Shown here: positions 1 through 7,677 of the stretch, in pieces | Layout: every line of letters starts with the position of its first letter | Position numbering within the stretch: the first letter of the stretch is position 1 | Assembly: GCF_030063455.1 (NCBI RefSeq) | Contig: NZ_JASITB010000008.1 | Coordinates: 62,001 to 126,000 of the forward strand | Direction: 5' to 3' | DNA length: 64,000 bases | Source of the DNA: Cryobacterium sp. PH31-O1 | GTDB lineage: Bacteria > Actinomycetota > Actinomycetes > Actinomycetales > Microbacteriaceae | The notes under the pieces: generated by a model | Told to the model about the DNA's origin: nothing | Databases searched by the model: none | What the model saw: only the letters and a program-made list of their open reading frames with translations | Program-made: the position numbers and the translations under genes

Positions 1-444
1 CTGAGCGAGCAGGCCGACGCGGTCGAGGTGGCCGAGCGCGGCCAGCTTGAGTTCGCGGCGGTAGCCCCAGAGGCCCAGCCGCGGTCCGCGCACCCGAAAC
101 AGGGCTCCGGTCAGCACATTTTCGAGAACGGTCAGTGATCCGACCAGTTCGAATTGCTGAAAGACGAAGCCGACCCGACCGCGCAGGGCGCGGAGCGGTC
201 GACCCTTCAGTCCCGATACCTCTGAACCCAGCACGGTCACCGTGCCGGTATCGGGCCGGTCCAGGCCGTCGAGGTGCCGCAAAAGAGTGGATTTGCCCGA
301 ACCCGACAGCCCGAGCAACACCACGATCTCGCCGCGCGCGACGGTGAGCGACACGTTGTTCAGGGCCGTGGTTTCCCCGAAGGTTTTCGTCACACCGCGC
401 ACGTCGATCACCGGTTCCGCCGCGAGGGCGGAACCGGTCACCAC
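1..444 (-). CDS. phnC: Phosphonate/phosphite ABC transporter ATP-binding protein, partial (C-terminus beyond left edge)
   Basis: This is the ATPase of a phosphonate-type importer; it would power uptake of the ligand bound by the adjacent PhnD protein. The visible N-terminal half reads as an ABC nucleotide-binding domain with a Walker A motif (GLSGSGKST) about 40 residues in, and a Q-loop (FVFQQFELV) further on. It lies just downstream of phnD on the same strand. The start is uncertain: GTG at 444 (or 441) gives an extra leader, while GTG at 411 gives the family-typical beginning (IDVRGVTKTF). A 12-bp inverted repeat lies between these two possible starts. The reading frame stays open to base 1, so Walker B and the signature motif are off the window. 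Confidence 0.85.
   Translation of the reverse strand, partial: MVTGSALAAEPVIDVRGVTKTFGETTALNNVSLTVARGEIVVLLGLSGSGKSTLLRHLDGLDRPDTGTVTVLGSEVSGLKGRPLRALRGRVGFVFQQFELVGSLTVLENVLTGALFRVRGPRLGLWGYRRELKLAALGHLDRVGLLAQ
410..438. repeat. Perfect 12-bp inverted repeat at the phnD-phnC junction
   Basis: ACCGGTTCCGCC (410-421) and its exact reverse complement (427-438) are separated by 5 bases. In the mRNA this would be a strong hairpin directly after the phnD stop. It could protect the phnD message or reduce phnC translation, as is common between binding-protein and ATPase genes. There is no T-run, so a plain terminator is less likely. Confidence 0.6.
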
Positions 445-458
445 GCCTGGAGTCGCTG

Positions 459-1406
459 TCAGCCCTGGCACTGCGAGGCCGACGTCTTCACACAGATGTC
501 GCGAATGGTGTCGTAGTACGCGTCGTCGACCGGCTCGGTGGCGTAGAACGTGTCGCGGAAGGCCTGGGTGTCGGCGCTCGTCACGCCGGAGGTAATGATG
601 TCGTCGATGGTGACCTGGCCAAGCACCTCGGTGAGAGTGGTCTTGAGTTCGTCGGGCAGGGTGTCGGAGACGACGATCGGCGCACCGGGAACCATGGTTT
701 CGGCGATCACCTTGACCTTGTCGCTCTTGGCGACCTCGCTGTCTTCGGCGAAGCCGACCTCGCATTCCTTGCCCTCGCCCACCTTCTGCACACTCACATC
801 GTGCTTCCCCGCAAACACCGGGGTGACGTCGGCGACCGGGTCGACGCCAGCTTCGAGCAGGTTGTAGGAGGGGAACAGGTAGCCGCTGGTCGACGACGGG
901 TCGACGAAGCAGACCTTCTTGCCGGCGAACTCCTCGAGCGTCGTGATGTCGCTGTCGGCCGGAACGATCGCCTGCGAGTAATACCCAGGAACCTCGCCCT
1001 CGGTCGTGACGATCGAGGAGATCGGGGTGATGGCCGCGCCGTTGTTGGTCGCGGTGATGTAGGTGAAGCCGGAGAACGATGCCACGTCGATCTTGCCGGC
1101 AATAGCCGCTTCGATCAGGGCGGCATAGTCCGTCGACTCGTGGTACTCGACGGTCTTGCCGGTCTCCTGCCCGATGTAGTCCATCAGCGGCTGGTAGTTG
1201 GTCTGCGTGTCGACGGAGTCGGGCACCACCCCGAAGACGAGGGTGTTCTCATCGGCGGCATAGCTCACGCCGGTGGTGTCAGTGCCGGTCGCATCGGCCG
1301 GGTCTGCCGAGCAGGAGGCCAGGCTCAGAGTGAGCAGAACGGCGGCGCCGGCCGCGAAGGCCGCTTTCGCTGCGGGAGAAGTGGTGCGTGCGCTGTGGAT
1401 TGCCAC
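459..1406 (-). CDS. phnD: Phosphate/phosphite/phosphonate ABC transporter substrate-binding lipoprotein
   Basis: This is an extracytoplasmic solute-binding lipoprotein that delivers phosphonate or a related P-compound to the PhnC/PhnE importer. The N-terminus has a hydrophobic stretch ending in a lipobox (SLASC, Cys about 32). The body matches the PhnD fold, with the typical NTLVFGVVPDSV-like opening, YQPLMDYIGQETG and the DPSSTSGYLFP loop that contacts the ligand's oxyanion. I chose GTG at 1406 because AGGAAGG sits 6 bases upstream; an in-frame ATG at 1439 has no such site. phnC follows immediately. No phosphonate-cleavage gene is visible, so the true ligand (phosphonate, phosphite or phosphate) is open. 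Confidence 0.88.
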   Translation of the reverse strand: MAIHSARTTSPAAKAAFAAGAAVLLTLSLASCSADPADATGTDTTGVSYAADENTLVFGVVPDSVDTQTNYQPLMDYIGQETGKTVEYHESTDYAALIEAAIAGKIDVASFSGFTYITATNNGAAITPISSIVTTEGEVPGYYSQAIVPADSDITTLEEFAGKKVCFVDPSSTSGYLFPSYNLLEAGVDPVADVTPVFAGKHDVSVQKVGEGKECEVGFAEDSEVAKSDKVKVIAETMVPGAPIVVSDTLPDELKTTLTEVLGQVTIDDIITSGVTSADTQAFRDTFYATEPVDDAYYDTIRDICVKTSASQCQG

Positions 1407-1812
1407 GTGAAACCTTCCTGGTCGGGGCATTACGTTCACTCACGTTAAGCCGGTCGCCCGAACGGCACAGGCGCCCTGGGTAACGGGCAGGTGAACGCGT
1501 CATGGCCACTGTTTCTGCAGAGGAGACCGCGTAAACTGGCTGAACCGGGGTCCCTGATGGAGAACCCGGGCAGACGTCGGGCGAAGAAGAACTCGGCTAC
1601 TGGGTTGTGGGGGGAACGAACGTGGCGGGACCGTTAATTTTTGTAGCTAAAGACAGTGCATTGAGCCTGAGTGCGCGCAGCGACTGCGTTCGGGGCGACC
1701 TGGGCGCGATCATCGACGAGTTGAACCGGGGCTGACTGGCACCCAACGCACAGTTTCACCGAAGCCCGGGGCAGTACCGTGAACGCCTGCACCCGATCAA
1801 AGGAGATCCCCC
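1407..1812. other. 406-bp intergenic region between phnD and the acyl-CoA ligase
   Basis: These two genes diverge, so both promoters should lie here. I see no strong consensus promoter, repeat or terminator. The only structure is a short open frame on the plus strand (separate entry, 1622-1735) with a good ribosome-binding site. The sequence around 1640-1665 is locally AT-rich. Confidence 0.5.
1622..1735 (+). CDS. Possible 37-residue small protein or gene remnant
   Basis: A GTG at 1622 is preceded by GGGGGGAA with 5-base spacing and opens a 37-codon frame ending in TGA at 1733-1735 (key residues GPLIFVAKDS and AIIDELNRG). The same frame is open further upstream, and the translation there (LGYWVVGGTN) also looks protein-like. 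It may therefore be the tail of a decayed gene rather than a true small gene. I do not recognise the product. It ends 77 bases before the ligase start. Confidence 0.25.
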   Translation: MAGPLIFVAKDSALSLSARSDCVRGDLGAIIDELNRG

Positions 1813-3405
1813 GTGTTCACGAGCCCCTACGCTCCCGTCGAGATTCCCGTGCAAAGCATTTTTGACTACCTGTTCGGTGATCTCACTGACGCGGAGCTCG
1901 ATCGCACCGCCGTCATCGACGGCGCCAGCGGCGCGAGCATCAGCTATCGCACCCTGGTCGATCAGATCAACCGGGTGGCCGGCGCCCTCGCAGCCGACGG
2001 CGTTGGCCCTGGCACCGTCATCGGGCTGCTCTGCCCGAACACCCCCGAATTCACCGCCGTCTTCCACGGAATCCTGCGCTCCGGCGCCACGGTCACGACC
2101 ATCAACTCGCTCTACACCCCCGACGATATCCAACGCCAGCTCGACGATTCCGGCGCCACCTGGCTCGTCACCGTTTCACCGTTGCTGGCTGGCGCCCGGG
2201 CCGCCGCTCACGCCGCCGGCATCTCCAACGAGAACATCATCGTGCTCGACGGTGAGGCGGGGCATCCGTCCCTGGCTGATCTGCTGCAAGCGGATGCCGC
2301 CGCCCCCGTCATCAGCATCGACCCCGCCACCCACGTGGCCGTTCTGCCGTACTCGTCGGGCACTACCGCGGCGCCGAAGGGTGTCATGCTCAGCCACCGC
2401 AACCTGGTCGCCAACGTGCAGCAGGCCCGCGACCTGATCGGCGTCGTGCCGGACGACAAGGTGCTCGCTCTGCTGCCGTTTTACCACATCTACGGAATGA
2501 CGGTGCTGCTGAACCTCGCCTTCAAACAACGGGCCGCCCTGGTCACCATGGCGAAGTTCGACTTCGTCGAGTTCCTGCGCATGATCCAGGATCACCGCTG
2601 CAGCTACGTGTTCATCGCGCCGCCGATTGCGGTAGCCGTGGCGAAGCATCCGCTGGTCGAGCAGTACGACCTGTCGAGCGTGCACACCATCCTCTCGGGG
2701 GCGGCGCCGCTTGACGGCGCCCTCGCGGCGGCCGTTGCCACCCGGCTCGACTGCCGCATTCTGCAGGGTTATGGCATGACCGAGGTGAGCCCGGTGAGTC
2801 ACCTGATTCCGATCGACGCTTTGCACCTGTCGCGCGCCTCGGTCGGCGTGACCGTGCCGAACATGGACTGCAAGCTGGTATCGACCGAGACCGGCGAGGA
2901 AATCGTGGTGCCCGAGAGCGGGGTGAGCGAGCCCGGCGAGCTGCTGGTGCGCGGCCCGAATGTGATGCTCGGCTATCTGAACAACGAGCAGGCCACCCGG
3001 GAGACCATCGACGCAGACGGTTTTCTGCACACCGGCGACATCGCCACGGTGAGCGCGCAGGGCGAGGTGACCATCGTCGACCGCAGCAAAGAGCTCATCA
3101 AATATAAGGGCTACCAGATTGCACCGGCCGAGCTTGAGGCGCTGCTGTTGACCCATCCAGAGATTGCGGATGCGGCCGTGATCGGGGTAGCGGATGCCGA
3201 CGGCCAGGAGATTCCGAAGGCCTACGTCGTCGTCGTGCCCGAGTCGGCCGTCACGGCCGAGGAGGTCATGGCGTACGTGACCGAGCGGGTCGCCCCGCAC
3301 AAAAAGGTGCGCGCGGTCGAGTTCATCGACGCGATCCCCAAGTCAGCGTCGGGCAAGATCCTGCGCAAGGACCTGCGCGCCCAGGAGCGTGCCGCCGCCC
3401 AGTAG
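1813..3405 (+). CDS. AMP-forming acyl-CoA synthetase, 4-coumarate-CoA ligase-like
   Basis: This enzyme activates a carboxylic acid as an acyl-adenylate and transfers it to CoA. It is 530 residues, the normal length of the 4CL/long-chain class. Visible motifs are the P-loop YSSGTTAAPKG (about 178-188), the A5-type GYGMTE, the A7 motif HTGDI, the hinge region DRSKELIKYKGYQIAP and the C-terminal catalytic lysine region KSASGKILRKDLR. AAAGGAG lies just upstream of the GTG start. It stands alone on this strand, so context does not give the substrate; an aromatic or medium-chain acid is plausible. Confidence 0.9.
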   Translation: MFTSPYAPVEIPVQSIFDYLFGDLTDAELDRTAVIDGASGASISYRTLVDQINRVAGALAADGVGPGTVIGLLCPNTPEFTAVFHGILRSGATVTTINSLYTPDDIQRQLDDSGATWLVTVSPLLAGARAAAHAAGISNENIIVLDGEAGHPSLADLLQADAAAPVISIDPATHVAVLPYSSGTTAAPKGVMLSHRNLVANVQQARDLIGVVPDDKVLALLPFYHIYGMTVLLNLAFKQRAALVTMAKFDFVEFLRMIQDHRCSYVFIAPPIAVAVAKHPLVEQYDLSSVHTILSGAAPLDGALAAAVATRLDCRILQGYGMTEVSPVSHLIPIDALHLSRASVGVTVPNMDCKLVSTETGEEIVVPESGVSEPGELLVRGPNVMLGYLNNEQATRETIDADGFLHTGDIATVSAQGEVTIVDRSKELIKYKGYQIAPAELEALLLTHPEIADAAVIGVADADGQEIPKAYVVVVPESAVTAEEVMAYVTERVAPHKKVRAVEFIDAIPKSASGKILRKDLRAQERAAAQ

Positions 3406-3473
3406 CGCCGGCCGCACCACGACGCCGCAGAGTTGCTCACTTTGGCCTGACTCATTTTCTCACTGAGAGCTAT

Positions 3474-3512
3474 AGTGAGACTACAGTGAATATATAGTGA
3501 GGGCGCAGTGAA
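3474..3512 (+). promoter_or_regulatory. Four AGTGA(G/A) repeats at exact 11-bp spacing, overlapping a start codon
   Basis: AGTGAG/AGTGAA hexamers begin at 3474, 3485, 3496 and 3507, each exactly 11 bases after the previous one, so they face one side of the helix. The last contains the GTG start (3508) of the next gene. Reverse-oriented CTCACT copies lie at 3436-3441 and 3459-3464, and TATAGT sequences at 3471 and 3493 could serve as -10 elements. The array looks like a cooperative operator, probably for autoregulation by the winged-helix protein encoded next. Confidence 0.65.
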
Positions 3513-5286
3513 GACTAGTCAGGGATCGCTCAGAGAAGTCATCAGCAGCATTCGACGCGCTGGAACGGATCTGAGACAGATCGAGGTGAAAGCTGCCGTC
3601 CGCGAGCTGCCCAAGAGTCTCTGGCCCACAGTCAGCGCCTTCAGCAACCATGGTGGCGGGCTCATCATCCTCGGTCTCTCCGAAGAAAATGGCTTCAACC
3701 CAGCCGAGGGGTTCGACGCAGCCCGCATCCGTGATTCAATCTCCGATGCATTTCGGCCGCGCGGACCTTCCGAACCAGCTGGCCCCATCAGTCCACGCCC
3801 CGTCGGCGCGATCGACATAGTCGACGTCGACGGCGCCCAGGTCGTGATCGTCGACGTCGCCGAGCTCCCCCCAGAAAGCAAGCCGTCATACGTCACGAAT
3901 CAAGGCGTCGAGGCTGGCACCTACGAGCGGGTGGGTGATGGTGATCGGCGCATGAGTACCTACGCAATATTTCTCCTGACCTCGGACCGCGGTCAACCTC
4001 GTGACGACAGCGCACTCGTTGCCGGCTCGACGATCACTGACTTGGACCCAGCCCTCGTCGATAAATTCATTGCGCGGCTGAGAAGAACGCGCGCGCGATC
4101 GATCGCGGATCTGACGGCAACAGCAGATATTCTGCAGCGGCACAATGTCATAGGTACCGGCGGAGTTCTGACGCGCGCTGGGCTCCTGACCCTGGGGCGC
4201 TACCCCCAGCAGTACTTCCCTCAGCTGATGATCACATTTGCGGCCTACCCGGGACGCACTAAAGCCGATATCGTCGGCGACATTCGGATGCTCGACCGCC
4301 AGGTCATTGAGGGTCCGATCCCCGTGATGGTCGACGATGCCGTTCGCGCGGTCCTGAGCAATCTCAAGATGCGGCGCGTTTCCCGTGGTGCCGGAGCTGC
4401 GGATGAACCAGAAATCCCGGTGGACGCCGTGCGCGAGGCCATTGCCAATGCCCTCACCCATCGCGACTACAGCGACTTCGCGCTTGGCGACCAAGTGCGA
4501 GTGGAGATTTACCCGGACCGGCTGGAAGTCTGGAGCCCGGGTGGCATCTGGGGCGGTCGCAGGGTGGTAGATCTTTTCGACGGCAGCTCTCGCTCTCGCA
4601 ATCAAGTGCTCGCGAGTTTGCTCACGGAAGTCCCCTTCCCCGACAGAGACGAAACCGTCTGTGAAAACGCTGGGTCGGGAATCTTGCGGATGGCTGGTGT
4701 GCTGGGTGGAATGGGACTCCCCGCTCCGCGTTTCACCGCTACGTCCACCAGCATGACCGTCACCCTCGACCGGCATGGATTGCTCACACCGGAGATGTCC
4801 TCCTGGCTGTCGGGCATCGGGGCAGCGTCGCTGGATCCCGATGCGCAGCGAACTCTGGCCCTGGTGCATCGGGGCTACGACGTCGAAGATCAACTTTTAC
4901 GGGCCCAATTTGGCATGGATTCCACCGACGCGCGACTGATTTTGCGAGCACTCGTGGCCGACAGCTGGCTTCGATTCCCGTCGCAACCTGGCGGCGCATA
5001 CCGCCCGGGTCCAGGACTCCTCGATGCCGAGTTGAACGAAAACACCCTGTTCTCGGACGTTGCGGTGCCACCGGCCAAACACCCTGGAGGTAGTCTCGAT
5101 CAGAGGATTATCAAGGCCATCGGGCAAAATGATCAACTCAGCATCAACGAGCTGGCGACAATTACACAGAGCAGCACAAACTCCCTGCGCCCTCGCTTGC
5201 GAGTACTCATCGAACAGGGTGCCCTGGTTCCGACTGCTCCACCACAAAGCCGCAACCGACGCTATCGACGGCCCCCTGGCGAGTAA
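3508..5286 (+). CDS. AlbA_2 (Schlafen-like) / GHKL-type ATP-binding protein, putative transcriptional regulator
   Basis: A 592-residue protein of the broad family annotated as ATP-binding or 'divergent AAA-4' regulators. Residues about 15-150 form an AlbA_2-type nucleic-acid-binding domain (IEVKAAVRELPKSLWPTVSAFSNHGGG then ILGLSE). Residues about 305-350 carry a GHKL-like ATP lid region (VREAIANALTHRDYS and RLEVWSPGG). The last ~70 residues resemble a winged helix (INELATITQSSTNSLRPRLRVL). The GTG start has GAGGG four bases upstream and lies inside a phased repeat array. Solitary gene; regulated targets unknown. A role in stress or phage response is possible but not shown. Confidence 0.75.
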   Translation: MKTSQGSLREVISSIRRAGTDLRQIEVKAAVRELPKSLWPTVSAFSNHGGGLIILGLSEENGFNPAEGFDAARIRDSISDAFRPRGPSEPAGPISPRPVGAIDIVDVDGAQVVIVDVAELPPESKPSYVTNQGVEAGTYERVGDGDRRMSTYAIFLLTSDRGQPRDDSALVAGSTITDLDPALVDKFIARLRRTRARSIADLTATADILQRHNVIGTGGVLTRAGLLTLGRYPQQYFPQLMITFAAYPGRTKADIVGDIRMLDRQVIEGPIPVMVDDAVRAVLSNLKMRRVSRGAGAADEPEIPVDAVREAIANALTHRDYSDFALGDQVRVEIYPDRLEVWSPGGIWGGRRVVDLFDGSSRSRNQVLASLLTEVPFPDRDETVCENAGSGILRMAGVLGGMGLPAPRFTATSTSMTVTLDRHGLLTPEMSSWLSGIGAASLDPDAQRTLALVHRGYDVEDQLLRAQFGMDSTDARLILRALVADSWLRFPSQPGGAYRPGPGLLDAELNENTLFSDVAVPPAKHPGGSLDQRIIKAIGQNDQLSINELATITQSSTNSLRPRLRVLIEQGALVPTAPPQSRNRRYRRPPGE

Positions 5287-5336
5287 ATCTCAATCTGCCA
5301 GGTTCGGTGTCTCCCAGAGAACAGGTCAGTGCGAAG

Positions 5337-6182
5337 TCACTTCTCGAGTTTCGAGGGCGGTGCCCCGAAATTCACGACGGTTTGCATCGGGGCGTGGTCC
5401 GAGGGCCAGCCGCCCTCATAGCGATTCACGTTGATGGCGGCTTTCAGCACGGTGACGCCGGGCGTGACGAGGAGCCAGTCGATGCGTTTGAGGTTGCGCT
5501 GCGGCGGGCGGTAGTTCAAAAACGTTCCCCACTCTTCGGTGACGCGTTCTTCTGCTGTGTTCCAGGCATCCAGAAGCAGGCCCTGGCCGGTGAGACGGTC
5601 ATAGGGGGCGGTAGCCGCATCCGTGTTGAAATCGCCGGTCACGATAGTGGGTAGCAATGATGCGGCCACGATTCGTCGGAGTACGTCGGCGGATCGCAGC
5701 CGCGAGGAGCGGGAGCGGTGGTCAAAGTGCGTGTTCACGGCCTGAAACTCGACGCCGGTGGCGATGTCTCGAAAGGACGCGTCAACGACGACCCGCGGAG
5801 TGTGATTGCCCCACGAGGTGGAACCCGGCCGCGACGGTGTGTCGGAGAGTGCCGACTGCTTCCACTCGAGCACGCGCAGTCGACGTGAATCGTAGAAGAT
5901 CGGACAGCCTTCCCCGCCCTTGTTGGCTTCCCGGCCATAGCCGATCGAGCGGTAACCATCGCCGAGCGCGTGACGCACGAAGTTCGCCTGGTCGAACAAT
6001 GCTTCTTGCATGCCGATCAGGGCGGGCTGTTCCGCCGCGAGCAGTCGTTTCAGCAGCGGCCGGCGGTGCACCCACCGATCGGGGCTGCGCGCGTTGAGGT
6101 GCGGCAGGCGTCGACGGATGTTGAAACTCATGACGTGCAGATCCGGCGCGGCAACGGTGCCGATGAGTGCGCTGGCTGTCAT
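5337..6182 (-). CDS. Endonuclease/exonuclease/phosphatase-fold hydrolase
   Basis: A 281-residue metal-dependent phosphoesterase of the EEP superfamily. It shows the family landmarks in order: MSFNIRRRLP near residue 18, the metal-binding glutamate in GMQEALFD (about 58-65), the catalytic GDFNTDAA motif, LKRIDWLLV, and a terminal SDHAPMQTVV with the conserved Asp-His pair. No secretion signal or membrane segment is evident, so it is probably cytoplasmic. ATG at 6182 has no clear ribosome-binding site and may be leaderless. The natural substrate cannot be told from sequence. Confidence 0.8.
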   Translation of the reverse strand: MTASALIGTVAAPDLHVMSFNIRRRLPHLNARSPDRWVHRRPLLKRLLAAEQPALIGMQEALFDQANFVRHALGDGYRSIGYGREANKGGEGCPIFYDSRRLRVLEWKQSALSDTPSRPGSTSWGNHTPRVVVDASFRDIATGVEFQAVNTHFDHRSRSSRLRSADVLRRIVAASLLPTIVTGDFNTDAATAPYDRLTGQGLLLDAWNTAEERVTEEWGTFLNYRPPQRNLKRIDWLLVTPGVTVLKAAINVNRYEGGWPSDHAPMQTVVNFGAPPSKLEK

Positions 6183-6330
6183 GGGAACAGCCTAGGGCGC
6201 GCTGACAGACGCTGATGTGGCTGGCGACCTTCTGCCGGGCACCAGCGGTTCGCGCTGTCTCGTTCCGCTTGAGTCGGCTTTCTCGGACGAGCCCGCCGAC
6301 TGATGCCTTCACCTCGGTGCCCGCTGCCGC

Positions 6331-6858
6331 CTACTGGCGCCGGCTCGGCGCCGCCGGATGCTCCTGGGAAAGCCGGTATCCGCCGGAGAAGAACAGCAAC
6401 GGGTCGCCGTCGAGTTTCTTATAGTTCTCGACCTGGCCGATGAAAATGGTGTGGTCGCCTTCCTGGGTGCGCGACACTGTGCGACACGAGAATCGGGCGA
6501 GGACACCCTCGATTTCCGGTACACCGGCTGCGTCTTCTGCCACGTTGAGTCCCGCAAACTTGTCGGCAGCGGGGGTGGCGAATTGGCGTGACAGCAGGTG
6601 CTGATCCGCCGAAAGCACGTGGATGGCGAAGGCCTCGGCCGCGACGAAGTCGGGCAGGCTTCCGGCCGAATTCGCGAGGCAGAACAGCAGCAAGGGCGGA
6701 TCAAGAGAAACGGAGGTGAACGAGTTTGCGGTCATTCCGACCGGCCGCCCGTCAGCTCCCCGAGCGGTGATCACGGTGACACCCGTCGCAAATTTGCCGA
6801 GGGTGTTTCGCAGATCAACGCTGTCAAACGGCGTCGCTGTGGTTGCTGAAATGGTCAT
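6331..6858 (-). CDS. NAD(P)H:flavin reductase, probable partner of the StyA-like monooxygenase
   Basis: A 175-residue flavin reductase-like domain protein (HpaC/StyB type). It should reduce FMN or FAD with NAD(P)H and release reduced flavin for a separate monooxygenase. Landmarks are LGKFATGVTVITA near residue 21, the flavin-phosphate loop GMTANSFTSVSLDPPLLLFCL (about 41-61), and a GDHTIFIGQV strand near the C-terminus. AGGAAAGGA lies before the ATG. It is the last gene of the minus-strand unit and 33 bases after the SDR. The only flavin monooxygenase nearby that needs such a partner is the StyA-like enzyme at 8888-10288. Confidence 0.88.
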   Translation of the reverse strand: MTISATTATPFDSVDLRNTLGKFATGVTVITARGADGRPVGMTANSFTSVSLDPPLLLFCLANSAGSLPDFVAAEAFAIHVLSADQHLLSRQFATPAADKFAGLNVAEDAAGVPEIEGVLARFSCRTVSRTQEGDHTIFIGQVENYKKLDGDPLLFFSGGYRLSQEHPAAPSRRQ

Positions 6859-6891
6859 TGCTTTGTCCTTTCCTGTGGTGTGGTCACTGCG

Positions 6892-7677
6892 TTAGTTGGT
6901 CAGCTGGGCCATCAGTTGGTCGGCACGTTCAGGACCCATGGCTGAGTACCCGCCGTCAGCCGTGTAGTTGGCGCCGGTCACGATCGACGCAGCATCAGAA
7001 CAAAGGAATGCGACCACGGCCGCGACTTCGGACGGGTTCCCGGTGCGTCCGGTGAGGTGTACCGGCGCGGCGATCGCATCGGTGCGCGCGCGATCACCGC
7101 CGCTGAGCGTATTCATCACGGAGGACCAGGTCCAGCCCGGTGACACCGAATTCACCCGGATCCCGTGGGGCGCGAGATCCATCGCCATGCTCCGCGTGAG
7201 CTGGCTCATCGCGGCCTTGCTCGCCGGGTAGACCCAGCGGCCGGCCTGGGCCACATCCCCCGAAATGGACGTGAAATTGACAACGGATGCGCCGCGCCGA
7301 TTCTGCAGGTGCGGCACCACAAGCTGGGTGACGATGGCGGCACTGACCAGGTTCACGTTGAGCGCTGTGAGCCAGTCGGCCCGGGTGGTCGCGAGCCCGT
7401 TGTCCAGATAGGTGCAGGCGAGGTTGACGAGCACATCAACACCGCCCTGGCGGGCGACGACATCAGCGACCGCTCGGGCGACCGCAGCGTCGTCGGTCAG
7501 GTTGACGTCGTAGAAGCGCGCCGCCGAACCCAGGCGAGCGGCAACCTCCGTTCCGGCCACCACGTCAATGTCGAAGACGGCGACCTGATCACCGTTGTTG
7601 ACGAAATTTTCCGCGACCGCGGCGCCGATCATGGTGGCACCGCCGGTGATGATGACGCTTCTGGCGTGGGGATTCAT
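6892..7677 (-). CDS. Short-chain dehydrogenase/reductase
   Basis: A 261-residue classical SDR with a Rossmann N-terminus (TGGATMIGAAV, a slight variant of TGxxxGIG), the catalytic serine in FTSIS and the catalytic pair in YPASK, followed by HGIRVNSVSPGW. The usual NNAG motif is changed to NLAC. Its ATG overlaps the TGA of the LuxR gene (ATGA), so the two are translationally coupled. In known indole-oxidation (iif) clusters a StyA-type oxygenase, a flavin reductase and an SDR occur together, the SDR acting on the dihydrodiol or epoxide-derived product. That role here is an inference. Confidence 0.85.
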   Translation of the reverse strand: MNPHARSVIITGGATMIGAAVAENFVNNGDQVAVFDIDVVAGTEVAARLGSAARFYDVNLTDDAAVARAVADVVARQGGVDVLVNLACTYLDNGLATTRADWLTALNVNLVSAAIVTQLVVPHLQNRRGASVVNFTSISGDVAQAGRWVYPASKAAMSQLTRSMAMDLAPHGIRVNSVSPGWTWSSVMNTLSGGDRARTDAIAAPVHLTGRTGNPSEVAAVVAFLCSDAASIVTGANYTADGGYSAMGPERADQLMAQLTN

